64,000 nt of DNA from Sphingopyxis sp. MWB1. GTDB taxonomy: Bacteria > Pseudomonadota > Alphaproteobacteria > Sphingomonadales > Sphingomonadaceae. The notes beneath the pieces are model-generated. The model did no database searches and was not told the origin of the DNA. It saw only the letters and a program-made list of their open reading frames with translations. Below, one piece after another: positions 55,979-64,000 of the stretch (its first letter is position 1; each line of letters begins with the position of its first letter). The stretch covers positions 1,240,001-1,304,000 of the forward strand of contig NZ_JQFJ01000002.1 in assembly GCF_000763945.1 (NCBI RefSeq), written 5' to 3'. Both the position numbers and the translations under genes were made by a program.

Positions 55979-58900
55979 TTAGAAGGAGAAGCCAGCCGAA
56001 ACCTTTACCGTGCGGGGCGGATTACCGCCAACACCCAGACCCGAAATCTCGCGATAGATGCTTGGGCTGTTCGGTGTCCGCGTGTCGTCCGCCGGATTAT
56101 TATTATAATCGACATAGTTGCGGTCATTAAACAGGTTCAGAATATCGACCCGCAGCCTCAGGCGCGATTCATCGCTGATGAAGCGGAACGGAATATATTT
56201 GATGACCGCAAGATCAAACTGGCGCAAGCCCCAGCGATCACCATTTCCGAACGCTTCATTGGCAACCACCGTCCGGCTGGGATTGGGACCCGCCGTATTG
56301 ACGATAGCCTTCAGATAAGGCGGCGAGGCCAGGGTGAATTTGCCGGAGAAAGTCACGCCGATCGGCAGATCAACCGACCCTGCAGCGACCAAGCGGTGTT
56401 TGCGAACGCCGCTCGACCGGACGATCGGATAATCCTCGAGCGACGGGAAGTCGAGGCTGAACACTTCGCCAAAATTCCGGTTCTCCTCGGCTTCGGTATA
56501 GGTATAGGTCGCCGCCAGGCTCCACGGCGAGGATGCCGAATAGCTTTTCGAGAATTTAAGATAAGCTGAATCGGCGCTGGTTTCGAGACCATTGGTCCCA
56601 ATGATGATCGAGCCAAATCCCGCCGGTGCAAATCCCCACGGCGATTCCGGCGCCGAAGGCGCAGGCGGGAAGAAGCTGCCATCAGGACGGCGGTTGCCGA
56701 GCAGATAGGCAAAACCATCCTTGCTTTCGATATGGCTAAAGCCCACCTCGGTTTCGAGCAGCGGCTGGAGCCGTGCCCGCAGCCCGATGCTGAACTGGTC
56801 CGAATAAGGAACCTTCAGATCATTATCGATGAAGCGCAGCTCGCGGCCTCCGCCGGGCGAACCGGCGAGAAGCTGCTGCCGCCCCTCGGGCGTCAGATAA
56901 ATGGGGTCCCAAGCGACGCAGTTCGGCCCCGGCGCACAGGTGTTATAAGGGTCGCCCGTGTTGAAGTTGAAAGTGCGGGTCGAGAATGAGCCGACGCTGA
57001 TTTCCTGTTGCAGGAAATCAAACTGATTGCGGTCATAAGACCGGCCATAACCGCCGAATACTACGAAACGGGCGTCTTCATCGAGCTCATAGCTGAACCC
57101 GATCCGCGGCTGCCATGCGCCGGTGAAGGCCTTGCGCTCGGTGCCCGTCGAGATGAAATCGTTGATGTCATAATTGGCGTTGATCAAATTGGGATAATTG
57201 GCGGGCGAGACCGCGTTCACCGCGTCGTCGGGATGGACGAAGTCGAGATAGGATGGGGTCCGCTCATAATCCCATCGCACACCGAGGTTCAGCGTCAGCC
57301 GGTCAGTGACTTCCCAATCATCCTGAACATAGACGCCAAACTGCCAATTCTTCGAATTGATAATCGGGCTGCCATTGCCGGTCGAAGCGCCGAACTGGAC
57401 GCGATAGGGAATTTCCTCGTTGAAGCTGCCGCCATTGGGATTGAAGGCGGTGTTATAGGTATAGACGGGATTGAAATTGTTGAGTTGCAAGCTGTTCAGC
57501 TCGACCCATTTCGACTTCACCCCGAATTTGATGGTGTGGCCTTCAAAACCGATCCAGGTGAAATCATTCTGGAAGCCCCAGCCTTTCTGCCCCTTGTCCT
57601 GATAATTACCGCCCCCGCCGATGCGCAGGATATCCGCTCGGTCGACCTTGGTCGGGTCGCTTTCATTCTGTGCGGCATAGGCAAAAAGGCTGGCGTTGCC
57701 GAACACCGTTGGCGTGGGCGCCCAGCCCACATCCTCATAGGTAAGCTTGAGATCGTTGATCCAATTGTCGGTCGTATGCTCCCAGCGCGCGGTGCCGCGA
57801 TATTCGATCACCTTTTGCGCGCTGATCGTTTCGCGCGAGTTGATACCGCTACTCAGAAACTCGCCGCTTTCGCGGCGATGGCGCCCCGATAGCTCGATCA
57901 GATCGTTCGCCGTCGGCTGAAAGCTGAGCTTTCCAAAGTAGAGATCTTCGTTGAAGGTCGCATTGGTCGGCCCGAACAGCCCCTGATACTTCTCCGGGAA
58001 ATAGGAAAGGGGCAGATTGAAACCGGGGCGGATTTCCCGCGGGTTTTCCTGTCGCTTCCCTTCGTATGTTACGAAGAAGTGCAGCATGTCCTTGATGATC
58101 GGACCGCCCAGCGCCCCGCCAAATTGGAAATCCTTGGTTTCGACCTTGCCGCTGCGCAATTCATTGGGACGCGCATCGCGCAGCCCTTGGTCGGTATAAT
58201 CAATAAAGGCTTCGCCGTGGAATTCATTGGTGCCCGAACGGGTGACCGCCGTGATCGCGACCGAACTCACCTGATCGAATTCGGCCTTATAGTTGGACGA
58301 AATGACACGATACTCGCCCACCGCCAATTGCGGGAAGGGATTGCCTTGCGTCGAATCCTGTCCGGCAACGCCATTCTTCAGGACATAATCCTTTTGCCCG
58401 ACGCCATCGATGAAGACATTAACCGTACTGCTGTTCTGCGCGCCGCCTTGCAGGCGCGACTGCTCACCGCTTCCCGTCACAAACTGGACGCCCGGCGCGA
58501 GGTCGGCAAAAGCCAGGAAATTGCGGTTGTTCTGCGGCAGCACTTCGATCTGGCGCTGCGAAATGCTGGTACCCACTTCGCCGCCTTCCATCGAACGCAG
58601 GCGGCTGCCGGTAACGATGATGGCATCATCGCCGGCCGAGACAATGTCAGCCGAGGAGAAATCGAAATCGAGCACCGCATTCTGCGCCACATTGAGCGCA
58701 AATTCGTCGGTATGCCGCACGCCATTCGCCGTCGTCAGTTCCAGCCGGTAGGTGCCGACCGGAAGCGAGGGGAAATTATAGGTTCCGCCAGCGCCCACAG
58801 CGACAGTGCGCGAAAATCCGGTTCCGACATTGATCGCCGTTACCTGCGATACGCCGCCATCGGCCTTGACCGTACCGCGCAGCGAGGCGTTTGAAACCTG

Positions 58901-59026
58901 CGCCTGCGCAGGCGTTGCAATAGCGCAAGCAAGCGCGCCTGCCGCGCTGCTCCATGCAAGGGCGGCCGCAAGAGCGCGCCCGCGCGAAACGCGCGCAGCT
59001 TTATTCTGATACATACGCAATGACAT
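55979..59026 (-). CDS. TonB-dependent receptor of the carbohydrate locus
   Basis: A 1015-residue receptor started at ATG 59026 behind GGGAGG. Signal peptide ends at ATPAQAQ. An N-terminal carboxypeptidase-regulatory-like domain (SLRGTVKADGGVSQVTAINVGTG) precedes the plug (IIVTGSRLRS, VNVFIDGVGQKDYVL) and a large barrel ending RTVKVSAGFSF, an architecture close to OmpA-related/SusC-like oligosaccharide receptors. The gene is divergent from GH3, with a LacI-type operator between them, and followed by the GH144-like gene. It probably carries glucan fragments across the outer membrane. No SusD homologue is present, as usual in proteobacteria. Confidence 0.9.
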   Translation of the reverse strand: MSLRMYQNKAARVSRGRALAAALAWSSAAGALACAIATPAQAQVSNASLRGTVKADGGVSQVTAINVGTGFSRTVAVGAGGTYNFPSLPVGTYRLELTTANGVRHTDEFALNVAQNAVLDFDFSSADIVSAGDDAIIVTGSRLRSMEGGEVGTSISQRQIEVLPQNNRNFLAFADLAPGVQFVTGSGEQSRLQGGAQNSSTVNVFIDGVGQKDYVLKNGVAGQDSTQGNPFPQLAVGEYRVISSNYKAEFDQVSSVAITAVTRSGTNEFHGEAFIDYTDQGLRDARPNELRSGKVETKDFQFGGALGGPIIKDMLHFFVTYEGKRQENPREIRPGFNLPLSYFPEKYQGLFGPTNATFNEDLYFGKLSFQPTANDLIELSGRHRRESGEFLSSGINSRETISAQKVIEYRGTARWEHTTDNWINDLKLTYEDVGWAPTPTVFGNASLFAYAAQNESDPTKVDRADILRIGGGGNYQDKGQKGWGFQNDFTWIGFEGHTIKFGVKSKWVELNSLQLNNFNPVYTYNTAFNPNGGSFNEEIPYRVQFGASTGNGSPIINSKNWQFGVYVQDDWEVTDRLTLNLGVRWDYERTPSYLDFVHPDDAVNAVSPANYPNLINANYDINDFISTGTERKAFTGAWQPRIGFSYELDEDARFVVFGGYGRSYDRNQFDFLQQEISVGSFSTRTFNFNTGDPYNTCAPGPNCVAWDPIYLTPEGRQQLLAGSPGGGRELRFIDNDLKVPYSDQFSIGLRARLQPLLETEVGFSHIESKDGFAYLLGNRRPDGSFFPPAPSAPESPWGFAPAGFGSIIIGTNGLETSADSAYLKFSKSYSASSPWSLAATYTYTEAEENRNFGEVFSLDFPSLEDYPIVRSSGVRKHRLVAAGSVDLPIGVTFSGKFTLASPPYLKAIVNTAGPNPSRTVVANEAFGNGDRWGLRQFDLAVIKYIPFRFISDESRLRLRVDILNLFNDRNYVDYNNNPADDTRTPNSPSIYREISGLGVGGNPPRTVKVSAGFSF

Positions 59027-59289
59027 CACGGCATCCTCCCTAGTTGGCCCCGCCTTTCCGTGTACCGGCCGCAAAACGGCGATGTTTCGCCGCTCCACGT
59101 CCCATCGAATCACCGAAAGGCCCTTATTTGCGTTTTTGGGTTTGTAACCGGTTTCACAATCACTGTATAGAGGGGTTCAACACAGGCGGGGAATATGCAG
59201 AATCAACCAAAGAGCGGTTTTTTTTCGCGGATTTTCGCGCATCACAGCCAAAATCTAATCACAAATCTGATCATGGAGATGGATATATT
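59027..59289. promoter_or_regulatory. Divergent promoter region of receptor and GH3 genes
   Basis: About 260 bases containing the LacI-type site at 59143-59156, roughly equidistant from the two starts (117 and 134 bases), and AT-rich stretches near 59215 and 59260 that may be promoter DNA for GH3. No gene is supported here. Confidence 0.6.
59143..59156. promoter_or_regulatory. Probable LacI-type operator between receptor and GH3 genes
   Basis: TGTAACCGGTTTCA matches an inverted repeat at 6 of 7 positions, with a perfect AACCGGTT centre. It is nearly the same sequence as TGTAACCGATTGCA at 42646-42659. The shared site suggests that one LacI protein controls both ends of the locus. Confidence 0.7.
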
Positions 59290-61608
59290 ATGCCGCCGAT
59301 ATCGCGCAATTTTGCAACAATCACGCTGGCCAGCCTGATGCTCACCGGAGCCTTTTCAGCCATTCCCGCGCAGGCAAAAAGCGCGCAGCGCGGCGACACC
59401 CAGGTCACGGTCGATGCAAGCCGGTGGGAAGCCGCCGATCCGGCCATGGACCGCTTTATCACCGACCTGATGTCCAAAATGACATTGGAAGAAAAAATCG
59501 GCCAAATGTCGCTGCTTACCAGTGACTGGGATTCGACCGGCCCGACAATGCGCGAAGGATATCAGGACGATATTCGCAAGGGTCGCATCGGCTCTATCTT
59601 CAATGCGTTTTCGGCCAATTACACCCGCGAATTGCAGCGGATGGCGGTTGAGGAAACACGGCTGAAAATCCCGCTCCTTTTTGGCTATGACGTGATCCAC
59701 GGCCACCGCACCATCTTCCCCATTTCGCTGGGCGAATCGGCAAGCTGGGACCTGAAAGCCATTGAAAAGGCTGCACGAATTTCCGCAACCGAGGCATCGG
59801 CGGAGGGCATTCACTGGACCTTCTCGCCCATGGTCGACATCTCGCGCGATCCGCGCTGGGGCCGCGTATCCGAAGGCGCAGGCGAGGATGTCTATCTCGG
59901 CAGCCGCATCGCCGAAGCGCGCGTGCGCGGCTATCAGGGCGACGACCTCGGCCGCGTCGATACGGTGCTCGCGACCGCGAAGCATTTCGCCGCCTATGGC
60001 GCCGCCCAGGCTGGGCGCGATTATCACACCGTGGACATTTCGGAACGCACGCTGCGCGACGTCTATCTGCCGCCCTTCAAGGCTGCCGCCGATGCCGGCG
60101 CGGCCACCTTCATGACCGCCTTCAACGAATATGATGGCGTGCCAGCCTCGGGCAGCCGCTATTTGCTGACCGATGTGCTGCGGCACAAATGGGGCTTCAA
60201 GGGCTTTGTCGTAACCGATTACACGTCGATCAATGAAATGGTCGCCCATGGCTATTCCCGCAATCTGAAGGAAGCGGGCGAGCAGGCGATCAACGCCGGG
60301 GTCGATATGGACCTTCAAGGCGCTGTTTTCATGGAAAATCTCGCCCAGTCGGTCGCCGAGGGCAAGGTCGACATGCAGCGCGTCGATGCTGCGGTAAAGA
60401 CGATATTGGAAATGAAATATCGCCTCGGCCTGTTCGAGGACCCCTATCGCTATTCGGATGAAGCGCGCGAAAAGGCGACCGTCTACCGCGCCGACTTCCT
60501 CGAAGCCGCGCGCGACGTGGCGCGCAAATCAATGGTGTTGCTGAAAAATGAAGGCAATGCGCTTCCGCTTGCCGCCAACGCGCGTTCCATCGCGGTGATC
60601 GGCCCGCTTGCCGACAGCAAGGAGGACATGATCGGAAGCTGGGCCGCCGCGGGCGACCGCAAGACGCGTCCGGTCACCTTGCTCGAAGGAATGAAGGCGC
60701 GCGCGCCCAAGGGGACGACAGTCGGCTATGCCAAGGGCGCCAGCTATGATTTTGCGGACGCTGACAAGAACGACGGTTTCGCCGAGGCGCTGGCGCTGGC
60801 GGAAAAGTCGGACGTCATCATTGCCGCCATGGGCGAACATTGGAACATGACCGGCGAAGCCGCGAGCCGCACCTCGCTCGACCTGCCGGGCAATCAGCAG
60901 GCGCTGCTCGAAGCGCTCGAGAAAACGGGCAAGCCCGTCATTCTGGTGCTGTTGAGCGGACGTCCCAATACGATTGAATGGGCGGACCAGCATATCGATG
61001 CCATTTTGCACGCCTGGTATCCGGGCACGATGGGCGGCCACGCCATCGCCGATGTGCTGTTCGGCGACTATAACCCCTCGGGCAAGCTGCCGATGACCTT
61101 CCCGCGCAATGTCGGACAGGTGCCCATTCATTATGACATGAAGAATACGGGTCGGCCGATCAATCCGAACGATCCCAATGCCAAATATGTCTCGCGCTAT
61201 CTCAACACGCCGAACAGCCCGCTTTATCCCTTTGGCTATGGGCTCAGCTACACCAGCTTCGGCTATTCGCCGGTGACGCTCGACAAGCCGCGCATTGCGC
61301 CCGGCGAGACGCTGACGGCCAGCGTGACCGTTACCAACAAGGGGCCGCGCGATGGCGAAGAAGTGGTCCAGCTTTATGTCCGCGATCTGGTCGGGTCGGT
61401 CACCCGTCCGGTGAAGGAACTGAAAGGCTTTCAGAAAATCCACCTCAAAAAAGGCGAATCGCGCACGGTCCGCTTTCAGCTGAGCGATGCCGACCTCGCC
61501 TTCACCCGCGCCGACATGAGCTGGGGTAGCGAGCCGGGCGCATTCAAACTGTGGGTTGGCCCCTCTTCCGCCGCAGGGGTCGAAGCCGAATTTGAACTGA
61601 CCGAATGA
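59290..61608 (+). CDS. GH3 beta-glucosidase (BglX-like)
   Basis: A 772-residue exported enzyme started at ATG 59290 with GGAGATGG before it; signal peptide NFATITLASLMLTGAFSAIP. Domain order is GH3 N-terminal barrel (LMSKMTLEEKIGQMSLL, YDVIHGHRTIFPISLGE, KHFAAYGAAQAGRDYHTVD, nucleophile Asp310 in GFVVTDYTSI), GH3 C-terminal sandwich (SMVLLKNEGNALPL, AWYPGTMGGHAIADVLFGDYNPSGKLPMTFPR) and a fibronectin III-like domain (VTNKGPRDGEEVVQLYVRD). It is the size and layout of periplasmic BglX. It would trim beta-glucosides, including beta-1,2-linked ones, to glucose. Confidence 0.94.
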   Translation: MPPISRNFATITLASLMLTGAFSAIPAQAKSAQRGDTQVTVDASRWEAADPAMDRFITDLMSKMTLEEKIGQMSLLTSDWDSTGPTMREGYQDDIRKGRIGSIFNAFSANYTRELQRMAVEETRLKIPLLFGYDVIHGHRTIFPISLGESASWDLKAIEKAARISATEASAEGIHWTFSPMVDISRDPRWGRVSEGAGEDVYLGSRIAEARVRGYQGDDLGRVDTVLATAKHFAAYGAAQAGRDYHTVDISERTLRDVYLPPFKAAADAGAATFMTAFNEYDGVPASGSRYLLTDVLRHKWGFKGFVVTDYTSINEMVAHGYSRNLKEAGEQAINAGVDMDLQGAVFMENLAQSVAEGKVDMQRVDAAVKTILEMKYRLGLFEDPYRYSDEAREKATVYRADFLEAARDVARKSMVLLKNEGNALPLAANARSIAVIGPLADSKEDMIGSWAAAGDRKTRPVTLLEGMKARAPKGTTVGYAKGASYDFADADKNDGFAEALALAEKSDVIIAAMGEHWNMTGEAASRTSLDLPGNQQALLEALEKTGKPVILVLLSGRPNTIEWADQHIDAILHAWYPGTMGGHAIADVLFGDYNPSGKLPMTFPRNVGQVPIHYDMKNTGRPINPNDPNAKYVSRYLNTPNSPLYPFGYGLSYTSFGYSPVTLDKPRIAPGETLTASVTVTNKGPRDGEEVVQLYVRDLVGSVTRPVKELKGFQKIHLKKGESRTVRFQLSDADLAFTRADMSWGSEPGAFKLWVGPSSAAGVEAEFELTE

Positions 61609-61660
61609 CGAACAAGCTGCGTCCGCCGCCACGACATTGGCGGCGGGACCGCGGGTAAAA

Positions 61661-61693
61661 AGAGAGGCGCGCCTTGATCGGGCGCGCCTCTCT
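61661..61693. terminator. Bidirectional rho-independent terminator
   Basis: A perfect 13-bp stem (AGAGAGGCGCGCC / GGCGCGCCTCTCT) with a 7-base loop, flanked by A-run on the left and TTTTTATT on the right, so it can act on both strands. It separates convergent GH3 and SGNH-hydrolase genes. Confidence 0.92.
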
Positions 61694-61736
61694 TTTTATT
61701 GAGCTTGCGAGGAAAAGCCGGTTCGGAAGGAAGGCC

Positions 61737-62681
61737 TTACTTCGCCGCGCCGGGGTCCATCCCCAATTCGGCGGCCGCCACCTGCTGCAACGCGGCCGCG
61801 ACGCGCGGATCGAGGCCGATTTCATGGGCTGCCTTCTCCCCTGCCCCCAGCCGGACGGGGTTGAAGCCGGTCACCTGGCCGAACACCACCAGCGCTTCGA
61901 GATAGGAGCCCGCCGCGCTCGCATGATATTGGTCATAGCTCCAAAGATCGACCTGTCCAAAGCTGAGGCCATCATAAGGGTTGGGATCGGCAATCGCCGT
62001 CGCCATGGCGCGGTTCCACGCCTCCCCTACCGGGATCACCCCGTCGATGTCGGAAAGCTCCGCATCGATCCGGTCGAGCGCCGCGCGCAAATCCTGCGCC
62101 ATTTTTTCGACCGGCTGGCCGTGCCAGGCACCCGTCGCGCCATAGACCTGATCGGCGCGCGACCAGGTCGCCATCAGATAGATGGCTACCTTTTCGTTCG
62201 CCTGCGTCAAAAGCCGCCCCAATTCCGCAGCGCTGCGCGCGGTCCTTTCTCCGTCGCCGGGGCGGTCGGGATTGAGAATACTATATTCCTGCAGCACCAC
62301 CACATCCCAAGGCGCGTCGATCATGCCCCGATGGTCACGCAGATGATCGGCCAGCGTGGCGCCGCCGCGCGTCATATGCGTGACGGTCCATTGCTGCCCC
62401 GCCTGCTCGGCGAAGCGCGCAAATAGCGCGGGAATCCCGCCCACACCGTCGCCGCGCAGATCGCGCACCGAATCGGGGCGATACCGCAGCACCGCCGAAT
62501 TGGCGCCTTGGGTGAAGCTATTGCCGACAAAAAGGATCGAACGCGGCGTTTCAGCCTTTTTGGCCTGCGCGAGCGCCGGGGATTGCGCGCCAAAGCCAAC
62601 CAGGGCGATCAGCAGGATCAAGGCACGGCGCAAGAGCCTCCAGAAAGAGGCGGTTTTCATCGAAAACGCATGATCTGGCAT
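61737..62681 (-). CDS. Exported SGNH/GDSL-like hydrolase
   Basis: A 314-residue protein with a hydrophobic leader (LLRRALILLIALVGFGAQSP). The block ILFVGNSFTQGANSAVL has the nucleophilic serine of SGNH hydrolases, and the Asp-x-x-His pair is seen in YDQYHASAAGSYLEALV. A central VVVLQEYSILNPDRPG part replaces the usual Asn block. The class includes esterases acting on carbohydrates, which fits its location at the end of the sugar locus. Start uncertain between ATG 62681 and the inner ATG 62660. Confidence 0.72.
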   Translation of the reverse strand: MPDHAFSMKTASFWRLLRRALILLIALVGFGAQSPALAQAKKAETPRSILFVGNSFTQGANSAVLRYRPDSVRDLRGDGVGGIPALFARFAEQAGQQWTVTHMTRGGATLADHLRDHRGMIDAPWDVVVLQEYSILNPDRPGDGERTARSAAELGRLLTQANEKVAIYLMATWSRADQVYGATGAWHGQPVEKMAQDLRAALDRIDAELSDIDGVIPVGEAWNRAMATAIADPNPYDGLSFGQVDLWSYDQYHASAAGSYLEALVVFGQVTGFNPVRLGAGEKAAHEIGLDPRVAAALQQVAAAELGMDPGAAK

Positions 62682-62703
62682 GAAGCAATATCCATTTTTG
62701 AGT

Positions 62704-64000
62704 TCAATTGGCGCGGGTCAGCAGGCCGCGCGCGATAATCTGGGCCTGAATTTCGGCGGCCCCTTCAAAGATCGACAGAATGCGCGCGTCGCACAGCAGG
62801 CGGCTGACCGGAAATTCGAGCGCAAAGCCATTGCCGCCGTGGATCTGCACCGCATTATCGGCATTGCTCCACGCGACACGCGCGGCAAGCAGCTTGGCCA
62901 TTCCCGCCTCTATGTCGCAGCGGCGCCCCTCATCCTTGGCCCGGGCGGCGGCATAGCTCAGCTGGCGCGCGATCATCGTTTCGGCGGCCATCCACCCCAG
63001 CTTGTTGGCAACGCGGGGAAAGGCGATCAGCGGCTGGGCGAACTGCATACGCTGGCAGGCATAGCCCAGCCCCAGTTCCAGCGCATTTTGCGCCACGCCG
63101 ACAGCCCGCGCAGCGGTCTGGATGCGCGCGCTTTCAAAAGTTTCCATGAGCTGCTTGAAGCCCGCCCCCTCGACCCCGCCGAGCAGCGCGCTTTCGGGCA
63201 GCACGAAGCCGTCAAAGGCGATTTCATATTCCTTCATGCCGCGATAGCCGAGCACCTCTATCTCGCTGCCCGACATGCCGGGCGCGGGAAACGGGTTGTC
63301 ATCATCGCCGCGCGGCTTGTCGGCGAGCAGCATGGAGAGGCCGCGATAACCCGGCGCATCGCTGGTCCGTACCAGCAGCGTCATCAGGTCGCTGCGCGCC
63401 CCATGGGTGATCCAAGTCTTATTGCCCTCGACCACCCATTTACCCCCCTGCCTGCGCGCCCGCGTCCGCAGCGAGGCCAGGTCGGAGCCAGTATCGGGCT
63501 CGGTAAAAACCGCGGTCGGCAGAATCGCGCCGCTGGCGATGCGCGGCAGATAATAAGCGCGCTGTTCATCGGTGCCCCCCAGCCGGATCAGCTCGGCGGC
63601 AATTTCGGAGCGCGTGCCCAGCGAGCCCACGCCAATATAGCCGCGCGACAATTCCTCCGACACGAGGCACATGGCAAGCTTTCCAAGCCCCGCGCCGCCA
63701 AATTCCTCGGGCACGGTGAGGCCAAAGACCCCGAGCGCCGCCATCTCCTCCACCAGTTCCATCGGAATATAGGCATTGGCGAGATGCCAGCCATGGGCAT
63801 GGGGCGCGACGCGGTCATCGACGAAGCGGCGGAACTGGTCGGCCATCATCACAAGCATTTCGTCGCCCAGCGCCCGGTCCGCCTCGGCGCCCTCGGCAAT
63901 CAGCCTTGCGATGTCCCCCGGCGCGGGACGCAGCGGACGCGCCGCCTTGGCAAGCACCAACGCTTCTTCTTCCAGCCCCAGATCGGCGGGACGGAAAATC
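62704..64000 (-). CDS. mcd: Methylsuccinyl-CoA dehydrogenase-like acyl-CoA dehydrogenase, 5' end cut by window edge
   Basis: The frame is open from the stop at 62704 to the right edge, giving at least 432 residues. Acyl-CoA dehydrogenase motifs: [90 protein letters not shown] and [41 protein letters not shown] long N-terminal extension precedes the catalytic part, and this size and the specific motifs fit (2S)-methylsuccinyl-CoA dehydrogenase of the ethylmalonyl-CoA pathway. The assignment rests on remembered family sequence, not a search. The true start lies outside the window. Confidence 0.7.
   Translation of the reverse strand, partial: IFRPADLGLEEEALVLAKAARPLRPAPGDIARLIAEGAEADRALGDEMLVMMADQFRRFVDDRVAPHAHGWHLANAYIPMELVEEMAALGVFGLTVPEEFGGAGLGKLAMCLVSEELSRGYIGVGSLGTRSEIAAELIRLGGTDEQRAYYLPRIASGAILPTAVFTEPDTGSDLASLRTRARRQGGKWVVEGNKTWITHGARSDLMTLLVRTSDAPGYRGLSMLLADKPRGDDDNPFPAPGMSGSEIEVLGYRGMKEYEIAFDGFVLPESALLGGVEGAGFKQLMETFESARIQTAARAVGVAQNALELGLGYACQRMQFAQPLIAFPRVANKLGWMAAETMIARQLSYAAARAKDEGRRCDIEAGMAKLLAARVAWSNADNAVQIHGGNGFALEFPVSRLLCDARILSIFEGAAEIQAQIIARGLLTRAN

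Noticed and set aside
60211..60224. GTAACCGATTACAC, resembling the LacI operator
   Set aside because: It lies inside the GH3 coding sequence at the conserved catalytic VTDYT codons, so coding constraint explains it.

Overview
The window looks like a chromosomal segment of an alphaproteobacterium of the sphingomonad type (Sphingopyxis/Sphingobium-like). The base composition is GC-rich, there are three TonB-dependent receptors and many exported glycoside hydrolases, and there is an ECF sigma/FecR pair, a Ku/LigD repair pair and a methylsuccinyl-CoA dehydrogenase-like protein. The genus is inferred, not proven. I see no rRNA, tRNA or CRISPR array.

Layout. (1) 1-3450: a very large gene on the minus strand, cut by the left edge, encoding at least 1150 residues with two tandem ~180-residue modules. 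(2) 3.67-17.1 kb: a mosaic accessory region. It holds an intact-looking IS5-type element, a chaperone-usher fimbrial cluster (two DUF1120-like pilins, chaperone, usher, minor subunit), a BvgS-like hybrid kinase upstream and a BvgA-like response regulator downstream. It is bracketed by two diverged direct copies (about 365 bp) of a serine-recombinase tail joined to an IS5-transposase fragment. The right copy belongs to a larger recombinase pseudogene. (3) 17.2-30.5 kb: an exported protein of unknown function, a TonB receptor with a Tat-exported sulfatase, a decayed M24 peptidase fragment, and an ECF sigma - FecR - TonB receptor - PhoD phosphatase cluster. (4) 30.5-38.6 kb: LigD and Ku (non-homologous end joining), a LysR regulator divergent from a cupin and a dihydrodipicolinate-synthase-like gene, an HWE histidine kinase and a CinA-like protein. 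(5) 38.8-42.6 kb: a Fur-box-preceded ferric iron ABC transporter. (6) 42.6-62.7 kb: a large carbohydrate-use locus with an MFS sugar carrier, GH97, a complete sugar ABC transporter, a LacI regulator, an esterase, GH1, an EEP phosphatase, a GH144-like glucanase, a TonB receptor, GH3 and an SGNH hydrolase. (7) 62.7-64 kb: methylsuccinyl-CoA dehydrogenase-like, cut by the right edge.

How they work together. The fimbrial genes share a repeated upstream motif (ATAGGACTGGGACTAAAATT-like) at similar distances from three start codons, and kinase and regulator flank the operon. This suggests a self-contained BvgAS-like regulated fimbrial island. The carbohydrate locus carries two similar LacI-type operators, one before the MFS gene and one between the TonB receptor and GH3. 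Its forward genes are tightly spaced, often with ATGA stop/start overlaps. It could import a glucan through the TonB receptor, cut it in the envelope (GH144, GH3, GH97) and import and finish the oligosaccharides (ABC, MFS, GH1). A GH144-like enzyme plus two beta-glucosidases suggests beta-1,2-glucan as one possible substrate; this is inference.
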